Source: Pantoea alfalfae (GTDB taxonomy: Bacteria; Pseudomonadota; Gammaproteobacteria; Enterobacterales; Enterobacteriaceae). From it: DNA of 64,000 nucleotides. Location: NCBI RefSeq assembly GCF_019880205.1, contig NZ_CP082292.1, positions 2,604,001 to 2,668,000 on the forward strand, read 5' to 3'. The notes under the pieces were generated by a model. The model saw only the letters and a list, made by a program, of their open reading frames with translations, made no database searches and was not told the origin of the DNA. Of this stretch, positions 49,301 through 60,617 are shown piece by piece (position 1 is the stretch's first letter; the number at the start of each line of letters is the position of its first letter). The translations under genes and the position numbers were made by a program.

Positions 49301-50864
49301 GCCGCAGACGCAGCGACGAGAGCTGTTCGGCGTGATGACGCTGATTGCTGGCATCACGCAACAGTTCGCGGCCGGTCTGCCAGGCATCCTGACGGGTCAC
49401 ATCACCGGCAATGCTGGTCACCAGCGCCAGCGCCTGTTCAAACTGGCTGTGCGCGGCTTCGGCCACGCTCAGCTTCTGCTCCAGGCGCAGCAGGCGTTCT
49501 GTCGCTTCTTCCTCTTTAGCCTGGAAGCTCTCCTGCCATTCTGCCGCGTTATCGATAGTCAGATCGGGCAGCTGGCACAGCGTGCGGGCGCGTTCCAGCG
49601 CCTGCAAGGCCTGCTGATACTGGATGGCGCGCGTTTGCTGAACGTCGAGTGCCTGCTGGAAATCGGCCAGCTGACTTTTCAGTTCATCCACTTCCAGCTC
49701 AGCCGCTTCAGCACGCGCTTCATTCTCTTCCTGAATTTCGCGCGCTTCGGCAACCACTTCGGTCTGCTCTTCCAGCCGCAGCGTCAGATCTTCGATATCC
49801 GCATCGTAGCGCTCAATCTTCTCCTGCTGCCGCATCGCCGTCTGCACCAGGTTCAGGTGATCGCTGGCGGCCTGATAATCGACTTCAAGATCGTTTTCTG
49901 CACCACTGTGCTCTGACAGCTCGCGCGCCATCTCCACGTGACGATACTGCTCGGTGGCGAGTTGCTTACGACTGCTGAACAGCTCATTGCGCAGCTGTAA
50001 TGCGCTGTCGAGATGTCCACGGCGCTCGTTGGCGTGACGCATATAATCAGCCGACACGTAGCTGGTCGCCTCGGAGATGAGATGCTTAAAGAGGTCGCGG
50101 TCGGACTGGGTAACGCGGATTGCCTCCAGCGTCATGCGGTTCTCGCGCAGCGCAGCTTCCATATCCTGGAACGCTTTACGCACGCCGCTGTTTTCAGGCA
50201 GCAGGTAATCACGCAGCGATCGGGTGATGGCGCTGGAGATACCGCCATAGAGCGAGGCTTCAATCAGGCGATAGAACTTGCTGCGATCGCTGGCAGAGCG
50301 CAGACGACGCGGCACCACGCCCAGATCAAACAGCATAGCGTGATAATCCGTCACCGAGTTATAAGCGCGGAACTGCACGCCTTCCTGTGCCTCAACCCGT
50401 TCTTTTACCTCATTCAGCGGTAAGACGCGTGCCTGACGGCTGTTAAGCACTTCCGTCAGCATATCGGTCGGATTTGTGTCGGTTGGCAGACCGTGGATAC
50501 TGAACGGCTTGATATCGACTTTTTTGTCGCGTCCGGCCACCTGTTGCAGACGGACACCGACCACCACACGCTGATGGCGTGAGTTCACTACGTCCAGCAT
50601 TGAGTAGCAGACGCCGGCCCGCAATTTACCGTGCAGACCCTTATCACGGGATCCCGACGTCGCGCCCGCTTCTGTGGTGTTACGGAAGTGCAGCAGTGTT
50701 AAATCGGGGATCAGTGCGGTGACAAATGCCGCCATGGTGGTGGACTTACCCGCACCGTTACCGCCTGACAGTGTGGTCACTAGTTCATCAAGATCAAAGG
50801 TACGGGCAAAAAAACCGTTCCAGTTGATCAGCGTAAGCGAACGAAACTTTCCGCGCTCAATCAT
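46377..50864 (-). CDS. mukB: Chromosome condensin subunit MukB
   Basis: 1495 residues, SMC-like. N-terminal head with Walker A GGNGAGKS at 34-41, long coiled-coil arms (many EQ/RL heptads), a globular hinge around 670-800 ([20 protein letters not shown]) and a C-terminal head with [20 protein letters not shown] signature and [11 protein letters not shown]alker B. With MukE and MukF it compacts and segregates chromosomes, and is displaced from Ter by MatP, also encoded here. Start overlaps the mukE stop as ATGA. Confidence 0.98.
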   Translation of the reverse strand: MIERGKFRSLTLINWNGFFARTFDLDELVTTLSGGNGAGKSTTMAAFVTALIPDLTLLHFRNTTEAGATSGSRDKGLHGKLRAGVCYSMLDVVNSRHQRVVVGVRLQQVAGRDKKVDIKPFSIHGLPTDTNPTDMLTEVLNSRQARVLPLNEVKERVEAQEGVQFRAYNSVTDYHAMLFDLGVVPRRLRSASDRSKFYRLIEASLYGGISSAITRSLRDYLLPENSGVRKAFQDMEAALRENRMTLEAIRVTQSDRDLFKHLISEATSYVSADYMRHANERRGHLDSALQLRNELFSSRKQLATEQYRHVEMARELSEHSGAENDLEVDYQAASDHLNLVQTAMRQQEKIERYDADIEDLTLRLEEQTEVVAEAREIQEENEARAEAAELEVDELKSQLADFQQALDVQQTRAIQYQQALQALERARTLCQLPDLTIDNAAEWQESFQAKEEEATERLLRLEQKLSVAEAAHSQFEQALALVTSIAGDVTRQDAWQTGRELLRDASNQRHHAEQLSSLRLRLNELEQRLREQHEAERLLAEFCKRQGQHYEADALAGLQQELEAQIEQLNSSVSDAGEQRMMMRQELEQLRERITSLTARAPHWLAAQEILTQLSEQTGQALNSSQDVTEFMQQLLERERETTVERDEVAARKRDIEQQIERLSQPGGAEDARLTQLAERFGGVLLSEIYDDVTLDDAPYFSALYGPSRHAIVVPDLSRVREMLDGLEECPEDLYLIEGDPQSFDDSVFSVDELQNAVVVKVAERQWRYSRFPKIPLFGRAARENQLELLHLERDKLAERYATLSFDVQKTQRLHQSFSRFIGTHLAVAFDADPEAQIRQLGARRGELERALNQHESNNQQQRQQYELAKEGVSQLNRLLPRVNLLLDDTLGDRCEEIREQVDAAQDAARFLHQHGAKLAKLEPILAVLQSDPEQHEQLQADYQQAQQQQRNARQQAFALTEVVQRRAHFSYDDSASMLNGNNDLSDKLRQRLEQAEGERSRSRDRLREHQAQLTQYAQVLASLKSAYDAKRDMLKELQQEMQDIGVQADSSAEERARVRRDELYTALSHNRARRNQLEKQLTFCEAEMDNLQKRLRQLERQYHQMREQVVSAKAGWCTVLRLVKENGVERRLHRRELAYLSGDELRSMSDKALGALRLAVSDNEHLRDVLRLSEDPKRPERKIQFFIAVYQHLRERIRQDIIRTDDPVEAIEQMEIELNRLTEELTAREQMLAISSRSAANIIRKTIQREQNRIRQLNQGLQTVSFGQVRSVRLNVNVRETHAMLLDTLSEEHEQHQDLFNSNRLTFSEALAKLYQRLNPHIDMGQRTPQTIGEELLDYRNYLEMEVEVNRGSDGWLRAESGALSTGEAIGTGMSILVMVVQSWEEESRRLRGKDISPCRLLFLDEAARLDARSIATLFELCERLEMQLVIAAPENISPEKGTTYKLVRKVFNNTEHVHVVGLRGFAADPSPVRAGSDADALPDLTAENSQAET

Positions 50865-51583
50865 GCCTGTTCTTCCTCTGCGTTCTCACTGTCGCCTTCC
50901 TGCCCTTCACTTTCATCTGTGTCGATCGGTGCAGTCGCATTTTCCAGTAGCATGGCTTCGCCATCACGAATCAGGCGAAGCTGCGCTTCACGGGCATCAT
51001 CACCGCCACGCACGTCGGCACCAAAGCGGAACACCGATTCCGTGATACGGAATTTGCTGCTGTCATTGCCGAAGAACCACACCATCCCAAGACGGCGCAG
51101 GCGGCTCAGAGAGGCGCGCACTTTCTCCTGCAGCTTGGTGCGATCCAGATCCGAACCGGTTGAACGCTGATTAACCAGCTTCAGCAGACGGTTCTCGTCG
51201 GCCAGCGAGAGCAGTTCGTCATACAGCTCCTGCTGGGTGAAGATTCCCTCATTAGCCAGGCGTTCCGGGCTGAGATAGAGGTAGCAGAGAATTTTCCCAA
51301 CCATCATGTCCAGCTCAGAGAGCACAGAACGCGGAATCAGCGTGGTTGAACGCGGACGCAGATAGAAAAAGCCTTCCGGCGCACGAATTAACTCAACGTT
51401 ATAGCGGGTGTAAAACTCTTCGAGAAATGACTGGTAGTCCATCAGAAAAGCGTGGTTATCCAGCTCTTCAATTCCGATATGGCGTCCGGCGCGTAACTGG
51501 CTGTCCAGCGCGGGAAAAATCGGGTTGGCCAGTGCCTGTGCCAGCTTAACCGGCATCACTTGTTCAATATTTGTCGATGACAT
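50861..51583 (-). CDS. mukE: Condensin subunit MukE
   Basis: 240 residues from [20 protein letters not shown]. Winged-helix protein with [20 protein letters not shown] and [20 protein letters not shown], close to E. coli MukE; the acidic C-terminal tail ([18 protein letters not shown]) is typical. Its start lies within the end of mukF (20-base overlap), ensuring coupled translation. A start 9 codons upstream is rejected on family grounds. Confidence 0.97.
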   Translation of the reverse strand: MSSTNIEQVMPVKLAQALANPIFPALDSQLRAGRHIGIEELDNHAFLMDYQSFLEEFYTRYNVELIRAPEGFFYLRPRSTTLIPRSVLSELDMMVGKILCYLYLSPERLANEGIFTQQELYDELLSLADENRLLKLVNQRSTGSDLDRTKLQEKVRASLSRLRRLGMVWFFGNDSSKFRITESVFRFGADVRGGDDAREAQLRLIRDGEAMLLENATAPIDTDESEGQEGDSENAEEEQA

Positions 51584-52886
51584 GTGCCTGCACCTTGGCT
51601 CCGTAATCATTGATGGCTTGCCATTCCACAGGCAAACCGGCTAAATCAGCTTCCGCTACGCCAAGGCGTACCGCCTGGTCCACCACAATGCGCGCCAGGT
51701 CGAAATGGCGGGCACGTGGATACTGGGCCAGGTAGTCACGCATCACTGACGCGAGGTTGAGCGGTTTTTGTTGCGATTTGTAGACCTGCAGCGCTTCTTC
51801 AATCATCGCTGCCAGCTGTTCGCGAATTTCATTAATCTCTTCGTATTCCATCTCTGGCGGCAGTTCGCCCATCACTTCGTCATTCCGCAGCGTCAGCGCC
51901 TCATCGCGCATGTCATACAGGCGGTCGGCATTGGCGTAGGTCAGCGCCCAGGGCGCGTCGAAGTAGTTCTGTACCGATACCCGCAGGCGCTGGGCAAAGA
52001 CGCGATTTTTATCCATGTCGATGGCGGTACGAATAAATTTATGAACGTGCCGGTCATAGCCGATCCACAGGTCAATCGCCTGCTGACCCCAACTGGTAAT
52101 ACGGTCGAGCTTGCTTTGCAGGTCAAACACCAGTTTATCGACGAAGCCCAGGTCTGGGCTGTCCAGCGTGGCATCCTGAATACGCAGCAGGTTTTCCTGA
52201 AGTTTGTCGCCCGCCGCTTCCAGCGTATCCTGCAGTTCACGCAGTGTCCCGGAGGTTTCAGAGAGCAGCATTTCACAGCTGGAGATCGCCGCGCGCCAGT
52301 CTTTATTCAGCAGTTCAGCGATATCGTTTTTCACCGCCTGCTGCTGTTCATCCATCAGACGCTGGGTCATATCGATGCTGTCGAAGATCTCCGCCACCGA
52401 ATATTTCAGCGGCGCGAAAACATTGCGATGCCAGTGAAACTCATCACCGTTTTCCTGCGCGGCATCGGCTGCCCGCTTGAGCTCGCTGGCCACAATTGAC
52501 AGCTGCATCGACAGGCGCAGCGTTGAAAACTCACGCTGACGGATGTAGTAGTCGGTGATGCCGATCGCCAGCGGCGTCAGGCGATAGATAGCGTTGCCTT
52601 CGGTGAGTTCACTGGTAAAGCGGTTGAGCAGACGCTGACGCACCATGTCGTTGATGGCGTTGTTGGCACGAACCAACACGGTTTCATGGGTTTGTTCAAA
52701 AGCTTTACTGACATGACGGAAAGCGTCAATCAGATCGCCTTCGCTCATTTCGCCATCCATCCGCTCACCGTTGAGGGTGGCGATAGCCAGCAAAAAGGCC
52801 AGACGTTCCACTGGCAGCGCAAGGGAAAAGTCATTTTTGCGCGCCCAGGAGACCAGTTCAGGTACCGTCTGGGAAAATTCACTCAT
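51564..52886 (-). CDS. mukF: Kleisin-like condensin subunit MukF
   Basis: 440 residues, the family length. N-terminal winged-helix dimerisation domain ([20 protein letters not shown]), central helical region and C-terminal winged helix that binds the MukB head ([20 protein letters not shown]). Its start overlaps the cmoM stop (ATGA), giving a cmoM-mukF-mukE-mukB operon. Confidence 0.98.
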   Translation of the reverse strand: MSEFSQTVPELVSWARKNDFSLALPVERLAFLLAIATLNGERMDGEMSEGDLIDAFRHVSKAFEQTHETVLVRANNAINDMVRQRLLNRFTSELTEGNAIYRLTPLAIGITDYYIRQREFSTLRLSMQLSIVASELKRAADAAQENGDEFHWHRNVFAPLKYSVAEIFDSIDMTQRLMDEQQQAVKNDIAELLNKDWRAAISSCEMLLSETSGTLRELQDTLEAAGDKLQENLLRIQDATLDSPDLGFVDKLVFDLQSKLDRITSWGQQAIDLWIGYDRHVHKFIRTAIDMDKNRVFAQRLRVSVQNYFDAPWALTYANADRLYDMRDEALTLRNDEVMGELPPEMEYEEINEIREQLAAMIEEALQVYKSQQKPLNLASVMRDYLAQYPRARHFDLARIVVDQAVRLGVAEADLAGLPVEWQAINDYGAKVQAHVIDKY

Positions 52887-53668
52887 AATTCGTCCTTCTG
52901 CCCCGGTTTACGCGCGGTCACATGGATGTAGCGCCCTAAGCTTAAAAAGGGTTCCTGACGGCAGTAACGCCGCTCCATCTCAATAATTTCGTCGTCGCTT
53001 TTTGGCTCGCCTTTCGGCGGTTTCATGTAGTCACTGAATACCCGGATCCCGGCACGCTGCTCAATCACAAAGCCACACGCCTCCAGCCAGCGATAGACCT
53101 GCTCTGGGTCGCGCGGATAGTCAGGCGACAGGGTTCGCTTTTTGCGTTTAGTCAGGTTGGTGCGCAGATAGCCGAAGTTACCCAGCGTTAAGGTGCGCAA
53201 TGTCAGGCCGTGCAGATTGTAAAACATCAGCGACATGACGCCCCCCGGACGCAGCAGATCGAACAGCGCTTTGAGCACCTTCTCCGGTTCAGCGACCCAC
53301 TCAAGCACAGCGTGGAACAATACCAGATCCACCGGCTTATCCAAATGTTCGCCCACCTGCTGCGCGCTAATTTGTCTGAATTGCATGTTGTGGCTCACAC
53401 CCTGTGCCGCCGCATTTTCGGCGGCCCGGCGCAGCATCTCAGCAGAGAGGTCGCACAGCAGAACCTGATGGCCCTGTGCAGCCAGCTCGCTGGAGACCTG
53501 GCCGACACCGCCGCCAGCATCCAGCACCGATAGCGGGTGCGGTGACAGGCCGGGCACTATCTTCTCCAGCTCATCCCGGAGGATGGCCTGGCGTATCTTC
53601 CCTTTGGTGGTGCCGTAAATATTTTGCGAAAATTTATCCGCGAGATCGTCAAAGTTACGATCCTGCAT
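52883..53668 (-). CDS. cmoM: tRNA (carboxymethoxyuridine-34) methyltransferase CmoM (SmtA)
   Basis: 261 residues. Rossmann methyltransferase with SAM motif [16 protein letters not shown] and the N-terminal [20 protein letters not shown]. Methylates cmo5U34 of tRNA to mcmo5U34, aiding decoding. First gene of the cmoM-mukFEB operon; divergent from elyC across 125 bp. Confidence 0.96.
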   Translation of the reverse strand: MQDRNFDDLADKFSQNIYGTTKGKIRQAILRDELEKIVPGLSPHPLSVLDAGGGVGQVSSELAAQGHQVLLCDLSAEMLRRAAENAAAQGVSHNMQFRQISAQQVGEHLDKPVDLVLFHAVLEWVAEPEKVLKALFDLLRPGGVMSLMFYNLHGLTLRTLTLGNFGYLRTNLTKRKKRTLSPDYPRDPEQVYRWLEACGFVIEQRAGIRVFSDYMKPPKGEPKSDDEIIEMERRYCRQEPFLSLGRYIHVTARKPGQKDEL

Positions 53669-53793
53669 GGCATGCGCTCCGGTATGCTGCGGTGAGACTT
53701 GTGCTATTTTGTCACAGGCATCAGAAGAATGAACCTTTCATCCCCATCTTCCCTTCCGGGTGCTCTATTTTCGGACAACAGGACGCGTTTTCG

Positions 53794-54579
53794 ATGTTAT
53801 TTACCCTGAAAAAAGTGATTGGCGGGCTGCTTTTACCCTTGCCGTTTCTGCTTTTGCTGATGGCGCTGGGCATTTTACTGCTTTGGTTTACTGACTGGCA
53901 AAAAAGCGGCAAAACCGTGATCTCTGTCAGCTGGCTGTTATTGCTGCTGCTGAGCCTGCAACCGCTGGCCGATCGGCTGCTTTTGCCGCTGGATAACCGC
54001 TATCCGACCTGGAACGGTGCAGAGAAGGTGGACTACATTGTGGTGCTGGGCGGAGGCTATACCTTCAACCCGGCATGGGCACCCAGCTCAAACCTGCTGA
54101 ATAACAGTCTGCCACGCGTGGCGGAAGGTATTCGTCAATGGCAACGCAATCCACAGTCGACCCTGATTTTTACCGGCGCTGCCGGTGGCACCAATCCGAA
54201 GAGCAGCGCCTGGGTAGCCGCTCAGGTGGCAGAAAGTCTGGGCGTACCGCGCGAACACATTCAGATTCTTGACCAGCCTCGTGATACCGCGGATGAAGCG
54301 CAGGCGGTCAAAACGGTAGTAGGCGATCGCACGTTGCTGCTGGTCACCTCAGCGAATCATATGCCGCGGGCGATACGCTTTTTCCACGCGGTCGGTCTGA
54401 AGCCGATTGCTGCCCCTGCCAATCAGCTGGCGATTACCTCGCCGCTGAATGGCTGGGAACGCGCGATACCTTCATCGATCTGGCTGAGCCACAGCGAACG
54501 GGCAGTGTATGAAACGCTGGGCACGTTACTGCAGCGGCTTAAAGGTGAGAAACCCGACTCAGCCGAGCCAGGGAAGTAG
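53794..54579 (+). CDS. elyC: Envelope biogenesis factor ElyC (YcbC)
   Basis: 261 residues with two N-terminal membrane segments (GGLLLPLPFLLLLMALGILL, VISVSWLLLLLLSLQPLAD) and a periplasmic DUF218 domain (YIVVLGGGYTFNPAW, LIFTGAAGG, VTSANHMPRAIRFFHAVGL). Supports peptidoglycan assembly at low temperature in E. coli. The ORF is open 130 codons further left, overlapping cmoM on the other strand, but only the ATG at 53794 gives the family start. Its 3' end overlaps ycbJ convergently by 21 bases. Confidence 0.94.
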   Translation: MLFTLKKVIGGLLLPLPFLLLLMALGILLLWFTDWQKSGKTVISVSWLLLLLLSLQPLADRLLLPLDNRYPTWNGAEKVDYIVVLGGGYTFNPAWAPSSNLLNNSLPRVAEGIRQWQRNPQSTLIFTGAAGGTNPKSSAWVAAQVAESLGVPREHIQILDQPRDTADEAQAVKTVVGDRTLLLVTSANHMPRAIRFFHAVGLKPIAAPANQLAITSPLNGWERAIPSSIWLSHSERAVYETLGTLLQRLKGEKPDSAEPGK

Positions 54580-55452
54580 TTGCGCACGGGCATGGTCAAA
54601 ACGCGGGCGGTTGAACGTGCCGGTCTGCACGAGATGTTCGATGCAGTCCCACAGCTGATAAATCCACCGGCGCCAGACAAAGCCTTCAGAGACGGGTGCC
54701 CGTTGCAGGTAGTCGTGCAGCAGCGCTGTCTCAGCAGGTGAGGTATCCAGATGGATCAGGTCATATTCACGGGGCGCCCAGAGAATCGTGCCCGGCTGTG
54801 TCATCGCGACTAACTGGTCACTGCGGCTGTTTTTCAGCATGCTCTGCAGCCGCACGTTGCCGTGAACCATCACGCAGGGATCATCGAAGTCGCGGAAAAG
54901 ATGCGCCAGACGTGACCGGCAGCGGAACAGAATCTGGCGATCTTCCAGCGTGAAGCCGGGTGGGCGCAGATAGCTGAGTGTCGACCACAATACCTCAACC
55001 CGTTGTGCATACCAGGCCGGCCAGCAATTCTGCTGCGTGCTGTCTACCGTTCCGACCAGACCGTGGCTGTCGAGCCGGTGCCAGGCCAGCAGACCCTCGA
55101 CTGCCTGCTCGCAAAACTGTTGCCATCGCTGAGCATCCCGCGCAGGCGCCTCCGCCGTCACGCCATTCAGTCTCGCCATCAGAAGCGTTTCATGCACCGG
55201 CGGCTGCTGGCTCAGCACCAGACCATAGACCGCTGGCACAGGGATCAATCCGGCCTGCCCCAGTAATGCCAGCTTTCTGGCTTCCAGCGCTGCCCGCCCC
55301 TGATGACGAAAATATTTTGCCACCATCGGCATGGGGTGCCCCTGCCTATCGTACAGGGCATAGAGTCGGGTGGGCGGATGTTCACTGATTAATTCGAGGC
55401 GGCTGATGCTTTCACCCAGCGCCAGCGTGAGTTCTGATTTAAGCTGTTCCAT
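54559..55452 (-). CDS. ycbJ: Aminoglycoside-phosphotransferase-fold protein YcbJ
   Basis: 297 residues related to APH/choline kinases: VAKYFRHQGRAALEARKLAL (ATP-binding Lys and Glu), CVMVHGNVRLQSMLKN in place of the usual HGDLHxxN loop with Asn for Asp, and YDLIHLDTSPAE for the metal-binding Asp. The HGN variant at the catalytic-loop position may change or reduce kinase activity; E. coli YcbJ has no assigned function. Convergent with elyC, on the same strand as kdsB. Confidence 0.88.
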   Translation of the reverse strand: MEQLKSELTLALGESISRLELISEHPPTRLYALYDRQGHPMPMVAKYFRHQGRAALEARKLALLGQAGLIPVPAVYGLVLSQQPPVHETLLMARLNGVTAEAPARDAQRWQQFCEQAVEGLLAWHRLDSHGLVGTVDSTQQNCWPAWYAQRVEVLWSTLSYLRPPGFTLEDRQILFRCRSRLAHLFRDFDDPCVMVHGNVRLQSMLKNSRSDQLVAMTQPGTILWAPREYDLIHLDTSPAETALLHDYLQRAPVSEGFVWRRWIYQLWDCIEHLVQTGTFNRPRFDHARAQLLPWLG

Positions 55453-55539
55453 GCGGCATCCTCCTCAGATGAGTATCATAATATCCTGAAGGAAGTACTG
55501 GCGATAAGTTTAGCGGCGGATCAATAACGTTGCGCTGAA

Positions 55540-55560
55540 ACGGGGAGACTGACTCCCCGT
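55540..55560 (-). terminator. Hairpin downstream of kdsB, probable terminator
   Basis: ACGGGGAG (55540-55547), loop ACTGA, CTCCCCGT (55553-55560), four bases after the kdsB stop. Only TTT follows on the minus strand, so efficiency is uncertain. Confidence 0.6.
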
Positions 55561-55563
55561 ATA

Positions 55564-56313
55564 TCAGGCCTGCATGGCATTGCGGACGCGTTGCAAATCG
55601 TCTGGCGTATCCACACCCACGCTGGGAATGGTTTTTGCTACGGCGACATGAATTTTTTCGCCGTACCATAAAACACGCAGTTGCTCGAGCAGCTCAATCT
55701 GTTCAAGAGGACAAGGTGCCCAGGCAACATAGCGGCGAATAAAACCGGCACGGTAGGCATAGATACCAATGTGACGAAGTAGCGTATCGCCAATCTGCTC
55801 GCGTGAGGCAGCATAGCGTTCCCGATCCCAGGGAATGGTGGCCCGTGAGAAATAGAGCGCATAGCCATTCGCATCCATGACCACCTTCACCGCGTTCGGA
55901 TTAAAGGCTTCTTCCACATCGGTTATTGGCACCGCCAGCGTTGCCATCCCGGCCGCTGAGCCCGCCAGATTGGTCGCCACCTGGCGCACAATCTCTGCCG
56001 GGATCATCGGCTCATCACCCTGCACATTGACGATGATTTCGTCATCTGCAAACTGATATTTTTCGATCACTTCCGCCAGCCGCTCCGTGCCGGACTGGTG
56101 ATCGACGCGGGTCATGCAGACTTCACCGCCTGCCGCCTCCACTGCTCTGGCGACGTCAGGATGATCGGTAGCAACAATGACCCGACTGGCACCCGATTCA
56201 CGGGCGCGTTCCATCACATGCACCACCATCGGTTTACCGTGAATATCGAGCAGCGGCTTGCCGGGTAACCGGGTTGACGCATAGCGCGCAGGAATGATGG
56301 CAGTGAAACTCAT
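55564..56313 (-). CDS. kdsB: CMP-KDO synthetase KdsB
   Basis: 249 residues. Activates KDO with CTP for lipopolysaccharide inner core synthesis. Seen: [65 protein letters not shown] and [15 protein letters not shown]. Its start overlaps the ycaR stop as ATGA. Part of the msbA-lpxK-ycaQ-ycaR-kdsB run of envelope genes. Confidence 0.97.
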   Translation of the reverse strand: MSFTAIIPARYASTRLPGKPLLDIHGKPMVVHVMERARESGASRVIVATDHPDVARAVEAAGGEVCMTRVDHQSGTERLAEVIEKYQFADDEIIVNVQGDEPMIPAEIVRQVATNLAGSAAGMATLAVPITDVEEAFNPNAVKVVMDANGYALYFSRATIPWDRERYAASREQIGDTLLRHIGIYAYRAGFIRRYVAWAPCPLEQIELLEQLRVLWYGEKIHVAVAKTIPSVGVDTPDDLQRVRNAMQA

Positions 56314-56492
56314 GGATGAATCTCTTCAACTGACAGAGTACGGGCTTCGGTTTCCAGCAGCACCGGAATACCATCCCGAACCGGGAAGGCCAGGCCATCA
56401 GGCTTGCAGATCAGCTCCTGCTGAGCATTGTTGAAGTAAAGTTTGCCATTGCACACCGGGCAGGCAACGATTTCGAGTAAACGATGATCCAT
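56310..56492 (-). CDS. ycaR: Trm112-like zinc-binding protein YcaR
   Basis: 60 residues. CPVCNGKL at the N-terminus and [20 protein letters not shown] are Trm112/UPF0434 hallmarks. Only one CxxC pair is present, so any zinc site is incomplete or formed by dimerisation. Role unknown; it lies between lpxK and kdsB in many enterobacteria. Confidence 0.94.
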   Translation of the reverse strand: MDHRLLEIVACPVCNGKLYFNNAQQELICKPDGLAFPVRDGIPVLLETEARTLSVEEIHP

Positions 56493-56597
56493 ATGTCCTC
56501 CATCAGGAACCGAATGCTTAAGGCATCAAGCATACCATAGCGCAGCGCAGGCGGGATGGGGTAAAACGCCTTCCCGCAGCGGCTGCCGCAAAATTGA

Positions 56598-57812
56598 TTA
56601 ATCCAGCCGCCACTGGGCTGGCCAGTGATCGTTGAGTGCATCGGGTGCCTGCAGAATAGCGACGCTTTCTGCTCCCTGCCAGACCGCGAAGCGCTCAATT
56701 GCACGCCGGATATCCACCACAAAGCGCGCCGTGATGCGGGTCGTCTCTTCCAGCCAGAGTTTTTTAATCTCCAGCTGTTTTGCCTGACGCAGCATACGGG
56801 CATCGAGCCGTCCTTTTATCTGACCACGATGAAGGATGGGCAAAACGAAATAGCCAAATTTACGCTTCTCCTCGGGGGTGTAACACTCGATACGATAGTC
56901 AAAACTGAACAGCTCCCGCGCACGCTTGCGATCCCAGACTACCGGATCAAACGGGGACAGCAGCGCGCTGTGCGTCGCCTGCAGCGGTGTCTCCAGTAAT
57001 GGCAGGTAGTCACGATGCAGCCACATCTCACCCAGCCCCTCTGTATCGACGGCGACCAGATCGCCCGCGGCCTGGGCATCAGCGATAAAGTCGTTCAGGG
57101 GTGCCCGTTTAAGGCGATAGTAGTCCGGCAGCCAGGCCGCGCGGAAAATCCCTAAGCTACGGGCGCTGTTCATCAGCATCTGTCGGGTGGCCTCGGCTTC
57201 GCTGATGCCATGCACCGCATCCTGCCAGTCGGGCATGACGCGGCTGCGCAGATCATAGACACGCTGAAAGTTACGGCGTTCCGCGACCATCAGCTCACCG
57301 GCGCTAAACAGATTTTCCAGATGGCGTTTGTGTGGTTTCCATGCCCACCAGCCCGACTTCGGGTTATCGGCATGGGTGAAATCGGCGGCGCGCACCGGGC
57401 CGTTTTGCTGAATCAGCTGCAGTAATTCGGTAATCGCCTGCTGGTGGTCAGCAACCCATTGCGCATTGTATTTCCAGCCCAGACGTTCAGGAGAGAGCAT
57501 GCGATGACGAAGCAGTCTGTAATCGGCGCGGGGAATAAAGCAGGCTTCGTGCGCCCAGTACTCGAAGAGTTCGCCCTGGGCCAGCGCCTGTTCCAGCCAT
57601 GCCTGAGGATAGTTCCCCAGGCGACTGAACAGCACCAGATAAGGACTGCGTGCCACCACATGAATGGTATCAATTTGCAGCAGTGACATGCGGGAGATGC
57701 AGCTAATCAGATCCTGATAAACCGCGCGTTTTGCCGGAGGGCGCAGCAGGCCCTGCGCGGCGAGATGAAGATGACGTGCTTGCTGTAACGAAAGTGAATG
57801 CGGGGTGTTCAT
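56598..57812 (-). CDS. ycaQ: DNA glycosylase for alkylation/crosslink repair YcaQ (AlkX)
   Basis: 404 residues of winged-helix repeats (HTH_42). SLLQIDTIHVVARSPYLVLF contains the QID motif (residues 46-48), the catalytic Q-x-D of the E. coli enzyme, which unhooks interstrand crosslinks. YWAHEACFIP, SPFDPVVWDRKRARELF and RIECYTPEEKRKFGYFVLPI are further family marks. It lies between lpxK and ycaR in the same direction but has separate gaps on both sides (39 and 105 bp). Confidence 0.93.
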   Translation of the reverse strand: MNTPHSLSLQQARHLHLAAQGLLRPPAKRAVYQDLISCISRMSLLQIDTIHVVARSPYLVLFSRLGNYPQAWLEQALAQGELFEYWAHEACFIPRADYRLLRHRMLSPERLGWKYNAQWVADHQQAITELLQLIQQNGPVRAADFTHADNPKSGWWAWKPHKRHLENLFSAGELMVAERRNFQRVYDLRSRVMPDWQDAVHGISEAEATRQMLMNSARSLGIFRAAWLPDYYRLKRAPLNDFIADAQAAGDLVAVDTEGLGEMWLHRDYLPLLETPLQATHSALLSPFDPVVWDRKRARELFSFDYRIECYTPEEKRKFGYFVLPILHRGQIKGRLDARMLRQAKQLEIKKLWLEETTRITARFVVDIRRAIERFAVWQGAESVAILQAPDALNDHWPAQWRLD

Positions 57813-57851
57813 CCTCTTCCTTATCAGGCTTCACCTGAATGGGTGCGGCTA

Positions 57852-58838
57852 TCAGAGCCGGCGACGGCAGCGTTGTTCAATATCGTCCAGTAACGGCGTT
57901 ACGGCTTTACCGGTTAAATGGGCGTCCACCGGCAGATACCACCAGTCAGGCTGCGCAAAGTGACGGCATTTCACTGCGTCCTTTTCAGTCATTAATAGCT
58001 GCTGACCCGGCTGTAATAATCGTGTCAGCTCATCTTCACTGTAGGCGTGATGATCGGCAAAGGCGATCTCTGCAACCGGCGTAATACCCTGCTGTTTCAG
58101 CGTGGTGAAAAAGCGCGGAGGATGACCAATACCGGCCATGGCAACCACTGCGCCCAGTTGCTCAGGTGCGCGGGTTTCCCCGGTCAGCAGATTGGTGGCG
58201 AGTCCGGGCTGAAGTTGCATCGCAATCTCGTCACCCAGGGCCTTACCGCCATTAATGATGACGGCATCCACCTGCCGCAGACGATCGGCACGTTCACGCA
58301 TCGGACCGGCAGGCAACCACCAGCCATTACCAAAGCGACGGACCCCATCAACCACCACGATTTCGCGATCGCGCTGCAGGGCGTAATGTTGCAGGCCATC
58401 ATCCGTGATGATCACATCCAGCGGCCCCTGCTTCAGTAACGCTTCAATCGCCTGTCGCCTTTTGGGAGCAACCGCAACCGGCGCTCCGGTGCGCTGGGCG
58501 ATCAGTACCGGTTCATCACCGGCCTGTTGCGTGGGGGTCTGCGCCGTGACCAGCAAAGGATAGTGGTCCGCCTTGCCGCCATACCCTCTGGAGACGACGC
58601 CAGCGCGCAGGCCACGTTGCTGCAACGCCTCAACCAGCCAGATCACGACTGGTGTCTTACCATTTCCGCCGGCAGTCAGGTTACCCACCACCACGACCGG
58701 CAGAGGCGCACGCCAGCTTTTACGCCAGCCGCGCCTGTAACTGAAGCGTATCAGGGCCGTGATCGCGCCATACAGCAGGCTGAATGGCCATAGCAGTAGC
58801 CATAGCGGTGAACGACCACTCCAGATACGTTCAATCAT
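57852..58838 (-). CDS. lpxK: Tetraacyldisaccharide 4'-kinase LpxK
   Basis: 328 residues. Phosphorylates the lipid A precursor at the 4' position on the inner membrane. Walker [36 protein letters not shown] and [12 protein letters not shown] are present; an N-terminal hydrophobic segment ([20 protein letters not shown]) associates with the membrane. Start overlaps the msbA stop (ATGA), tying lipid A synthesis to its export. Confidence 0.97.
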   Translation of the reverse strand: MIERIWSGRSPLWLLLWPFSLLYGAITALIRFSYRRGWRKSWRAPLPVVVVGNLTAGGNGKTPVVIWLVEALQQRGLRAGVVSRGYGGKADHYPLLVTAQTPTQQAGDEPVLIAQRTGAPVAVAPKRRQAIEALLKQGPLDVIITDDGLQHYALQRDREIVVVDGVRRFGNGWWLPAGPMRERADRLRQVDAVIINGGKALGDEIAMQLQPGLATNLLTGETRAPEQLGAVVAMAGIGHPPRFFTTLKQQGITPVAEIAFADHHAYSEDELTRLLQPGQQLLMTEKDAVKCRHFAQPDWWYLPVDAHLTGKAVTPLLDDIEQRCRRRL

Positions 58839-60583
58839 TGGCCGAACTGCATTTTATGCAGCTGTGCATAGGCGCCGCGTTCTGCTAACAGCACCTGATG
58901 CGTTCCGCGTTCAACAATCTGGCCATCTTCAATTACCACGATTTCATCCGCTTTCTCAATGGTAGAAAGGCGGTGCGCAATTACCAGCGAGGTACGGTTC
59001 TTCTGCAACTCATCCAGTGCAGACTGAATCGCGCGTTCTGACTCGGTATCCAGCGCCGAGGTCGCTTCATCCAGGATCAGAATCGGACAATCACGCAGCA
59101 ACGCACGGGCAATGGCGATACGCTGACGCTGACCGCCAGATAACAGCACGCCATTCTCGCCAATCATCGTATCCAGACCCTTATCCATTTTATTGATAAA
59201 GTCCATGGCATGCGCCATGGTGGCCGCCTGCTCGATCTCTTCACGACTGTATTGCTCACTGCGGGCATACGCGATGTTATTGGCAATCGTGTCGTTGAAG
59301 AGGTGCACATTCTGTGACACCAGCGCCACCTGATTACGCAATGAGCGCAGGCTGTACTCACGCAGATCATGACCGTCCAGCAGGATTTCGCCCTGCTGGA
59401 TGTCATAAAAGCGGGTCAGCAGACTCGCCATCGTAGACTTACCGGAACCGGAACGGCCCACCAGCGCCACCGTTTTTCCTGCCGGCAGCGACAGATTGAT
59501 ATTGCGCAGGGCCGGAATTTCACGACCAGGGTAGGTAAAGGTCACATCACGGAATTCAATATCCCCTTTAGCACGGGTGATTTCGCGCGTACCGTTATCC
59601 ACTTCCTGCTCACTATCCAGAATAGAGAACAGTGTCTGACAGGCCGCCATCCCACGCTGGAACTGGGCGTTGACGTTGGTCAGAGACTTAAGCGGGCGCA
59701 TCAGGGCAATCATCGAGGAGAAAACCACGGTGATGGTACCGGCTGTCAGGGTATCCATGACGCTGGGGAAGCTGGCAGCATAGAGCACAAAAGCCAGTGC
59801 CAGCGACGCGATCAGCTGAATAATCGGATCGGAAATGGAGGAGGCTGAAACGAGTTTCATTCCCTGCTGACGCATCCGGTTACTGACGCGGGAAAAGCGC
59901 TCCGATTCAATGTCCTGTCCGCCAAAAATCAGCACTTCTTTGTGCCCTTTCAGCATCTGCTCGGCGCTGGTTGTCACCTGCCCCATAGTGTTCTGCATAC
60001 TTTTGCTGATGGTGCGGAAGCGCTTAGAGACGGTGCGGATAGCAAAGGAGACGATAGGTGCCAGTACAATCAGGATCAGCGACAGTTGCCAGCTGTAGTA
60101 GAACATCATGATAAACAGGCCAATAATGGAAGCCCCTTCACGCACTACGGTGACCAGCGCGCCCGAAGAAGAGGAGGCGACCTGCTCAGAATCGTAAGTA
60201 ATGCGTGACAACAGGGTGCCGGTTGACTGCTGGTCGAAAAACGAAACCGGCATGCCCATCATATGGCTGAACAGACGACGGCGGATGTTCATCACGACGT
60301 TGCCAGAGACCCAGGAGATGCAGTAGCTGGAGATATAACTGGTGACTCCGCGTACCAGCATCAGGCCAATAACCACTAACGGCAGCCACAGCATCACCGA
60401 TCTGTCAGCTTTACCAAAACCATCATCCAGTAACGGTTTCAACAGTGAGAGCATTAAGGCGTCGCCCGCAGCATTAATAATCAGGGCGACTGAGGCCGCA
60501 ATTAATCCCGCTTTATTAGGCGCGATCATCGGCCAGAGTCGGCGAAACGTCTGCCACGTAGAGAGATCTTTATCTTGATGCAT
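58835..60583 (-). CDS. msbA: Lipid A/LPS flippase MsbA
   Basis: 582 residues, the E. coli length. Six membrane helices in the first 320 residues, then an ABC ATPase: Walker [10 protein letters not shown], signature [16 protein letters not shown], Walker [13 protein letters not shown]. Homodimer that flips core-lipid A across the inner membrane. Thirty-four bases after comEC in the same direction. Confidence 0.98.
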   Translation of the reverse strand: MHQDKDLSTWQTFRRLWPMIAPNKAGLIAASVALIINAAGDALMLSLLKPLLDDGFGKADRSVMLWLPLVVIGLMLVRGVTSYISSYCISWVSGNVVMNIRRRLFSHMMGMPVSFFDQQSTGTLLSRITYDSEQVASSSSGALVTVVREGASIIGLFIMMFYYSWQLSLILIVLAPIVSFAIRTVSKRFRTISKSMQNTMGQVTTSAEQMLKGHKEVLIFGGQDIESERFSRVSNRMRQQGMKLVSASSISDPIIQLIASLALAFVLYAASFPSVMDTLTAGTITVVFSSMIALMRPLKSLTNVNAQFQRGMAACQTLFSILDSEQEVDNGTREITRAKGDIEFRDVTFTYPGREIPALRNINLSLPAGKTVALVGRSGSGKSTMASLLTRFYDIQQGEILLDGHDLREYSLRSLRNQVALVSQNVHLFNDTIANNIAYARSEQYSREEIEQAATMAHAMDFINKMDKGLDTMIGENGVLLSGGQRQRIAIARALLRDCPILILDEATSALDTESERAIQSALDELQKNRTSLVIAHRLSTIEKADEIVVIEDGQIVERGTHQVLLAERGAYAQLHKMQFGQ

Positions 60584-60617
60584 TATTTATTCACGCTGTT
60601 GGAAATAGCCGGCCATT

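Noticed and set aside
53404..53793. 130-codon upstream extension of elyC
   Set aside because: It lies opposite cmoM and lacks family similarity; ElyC begins with its membrane segment at 53794.
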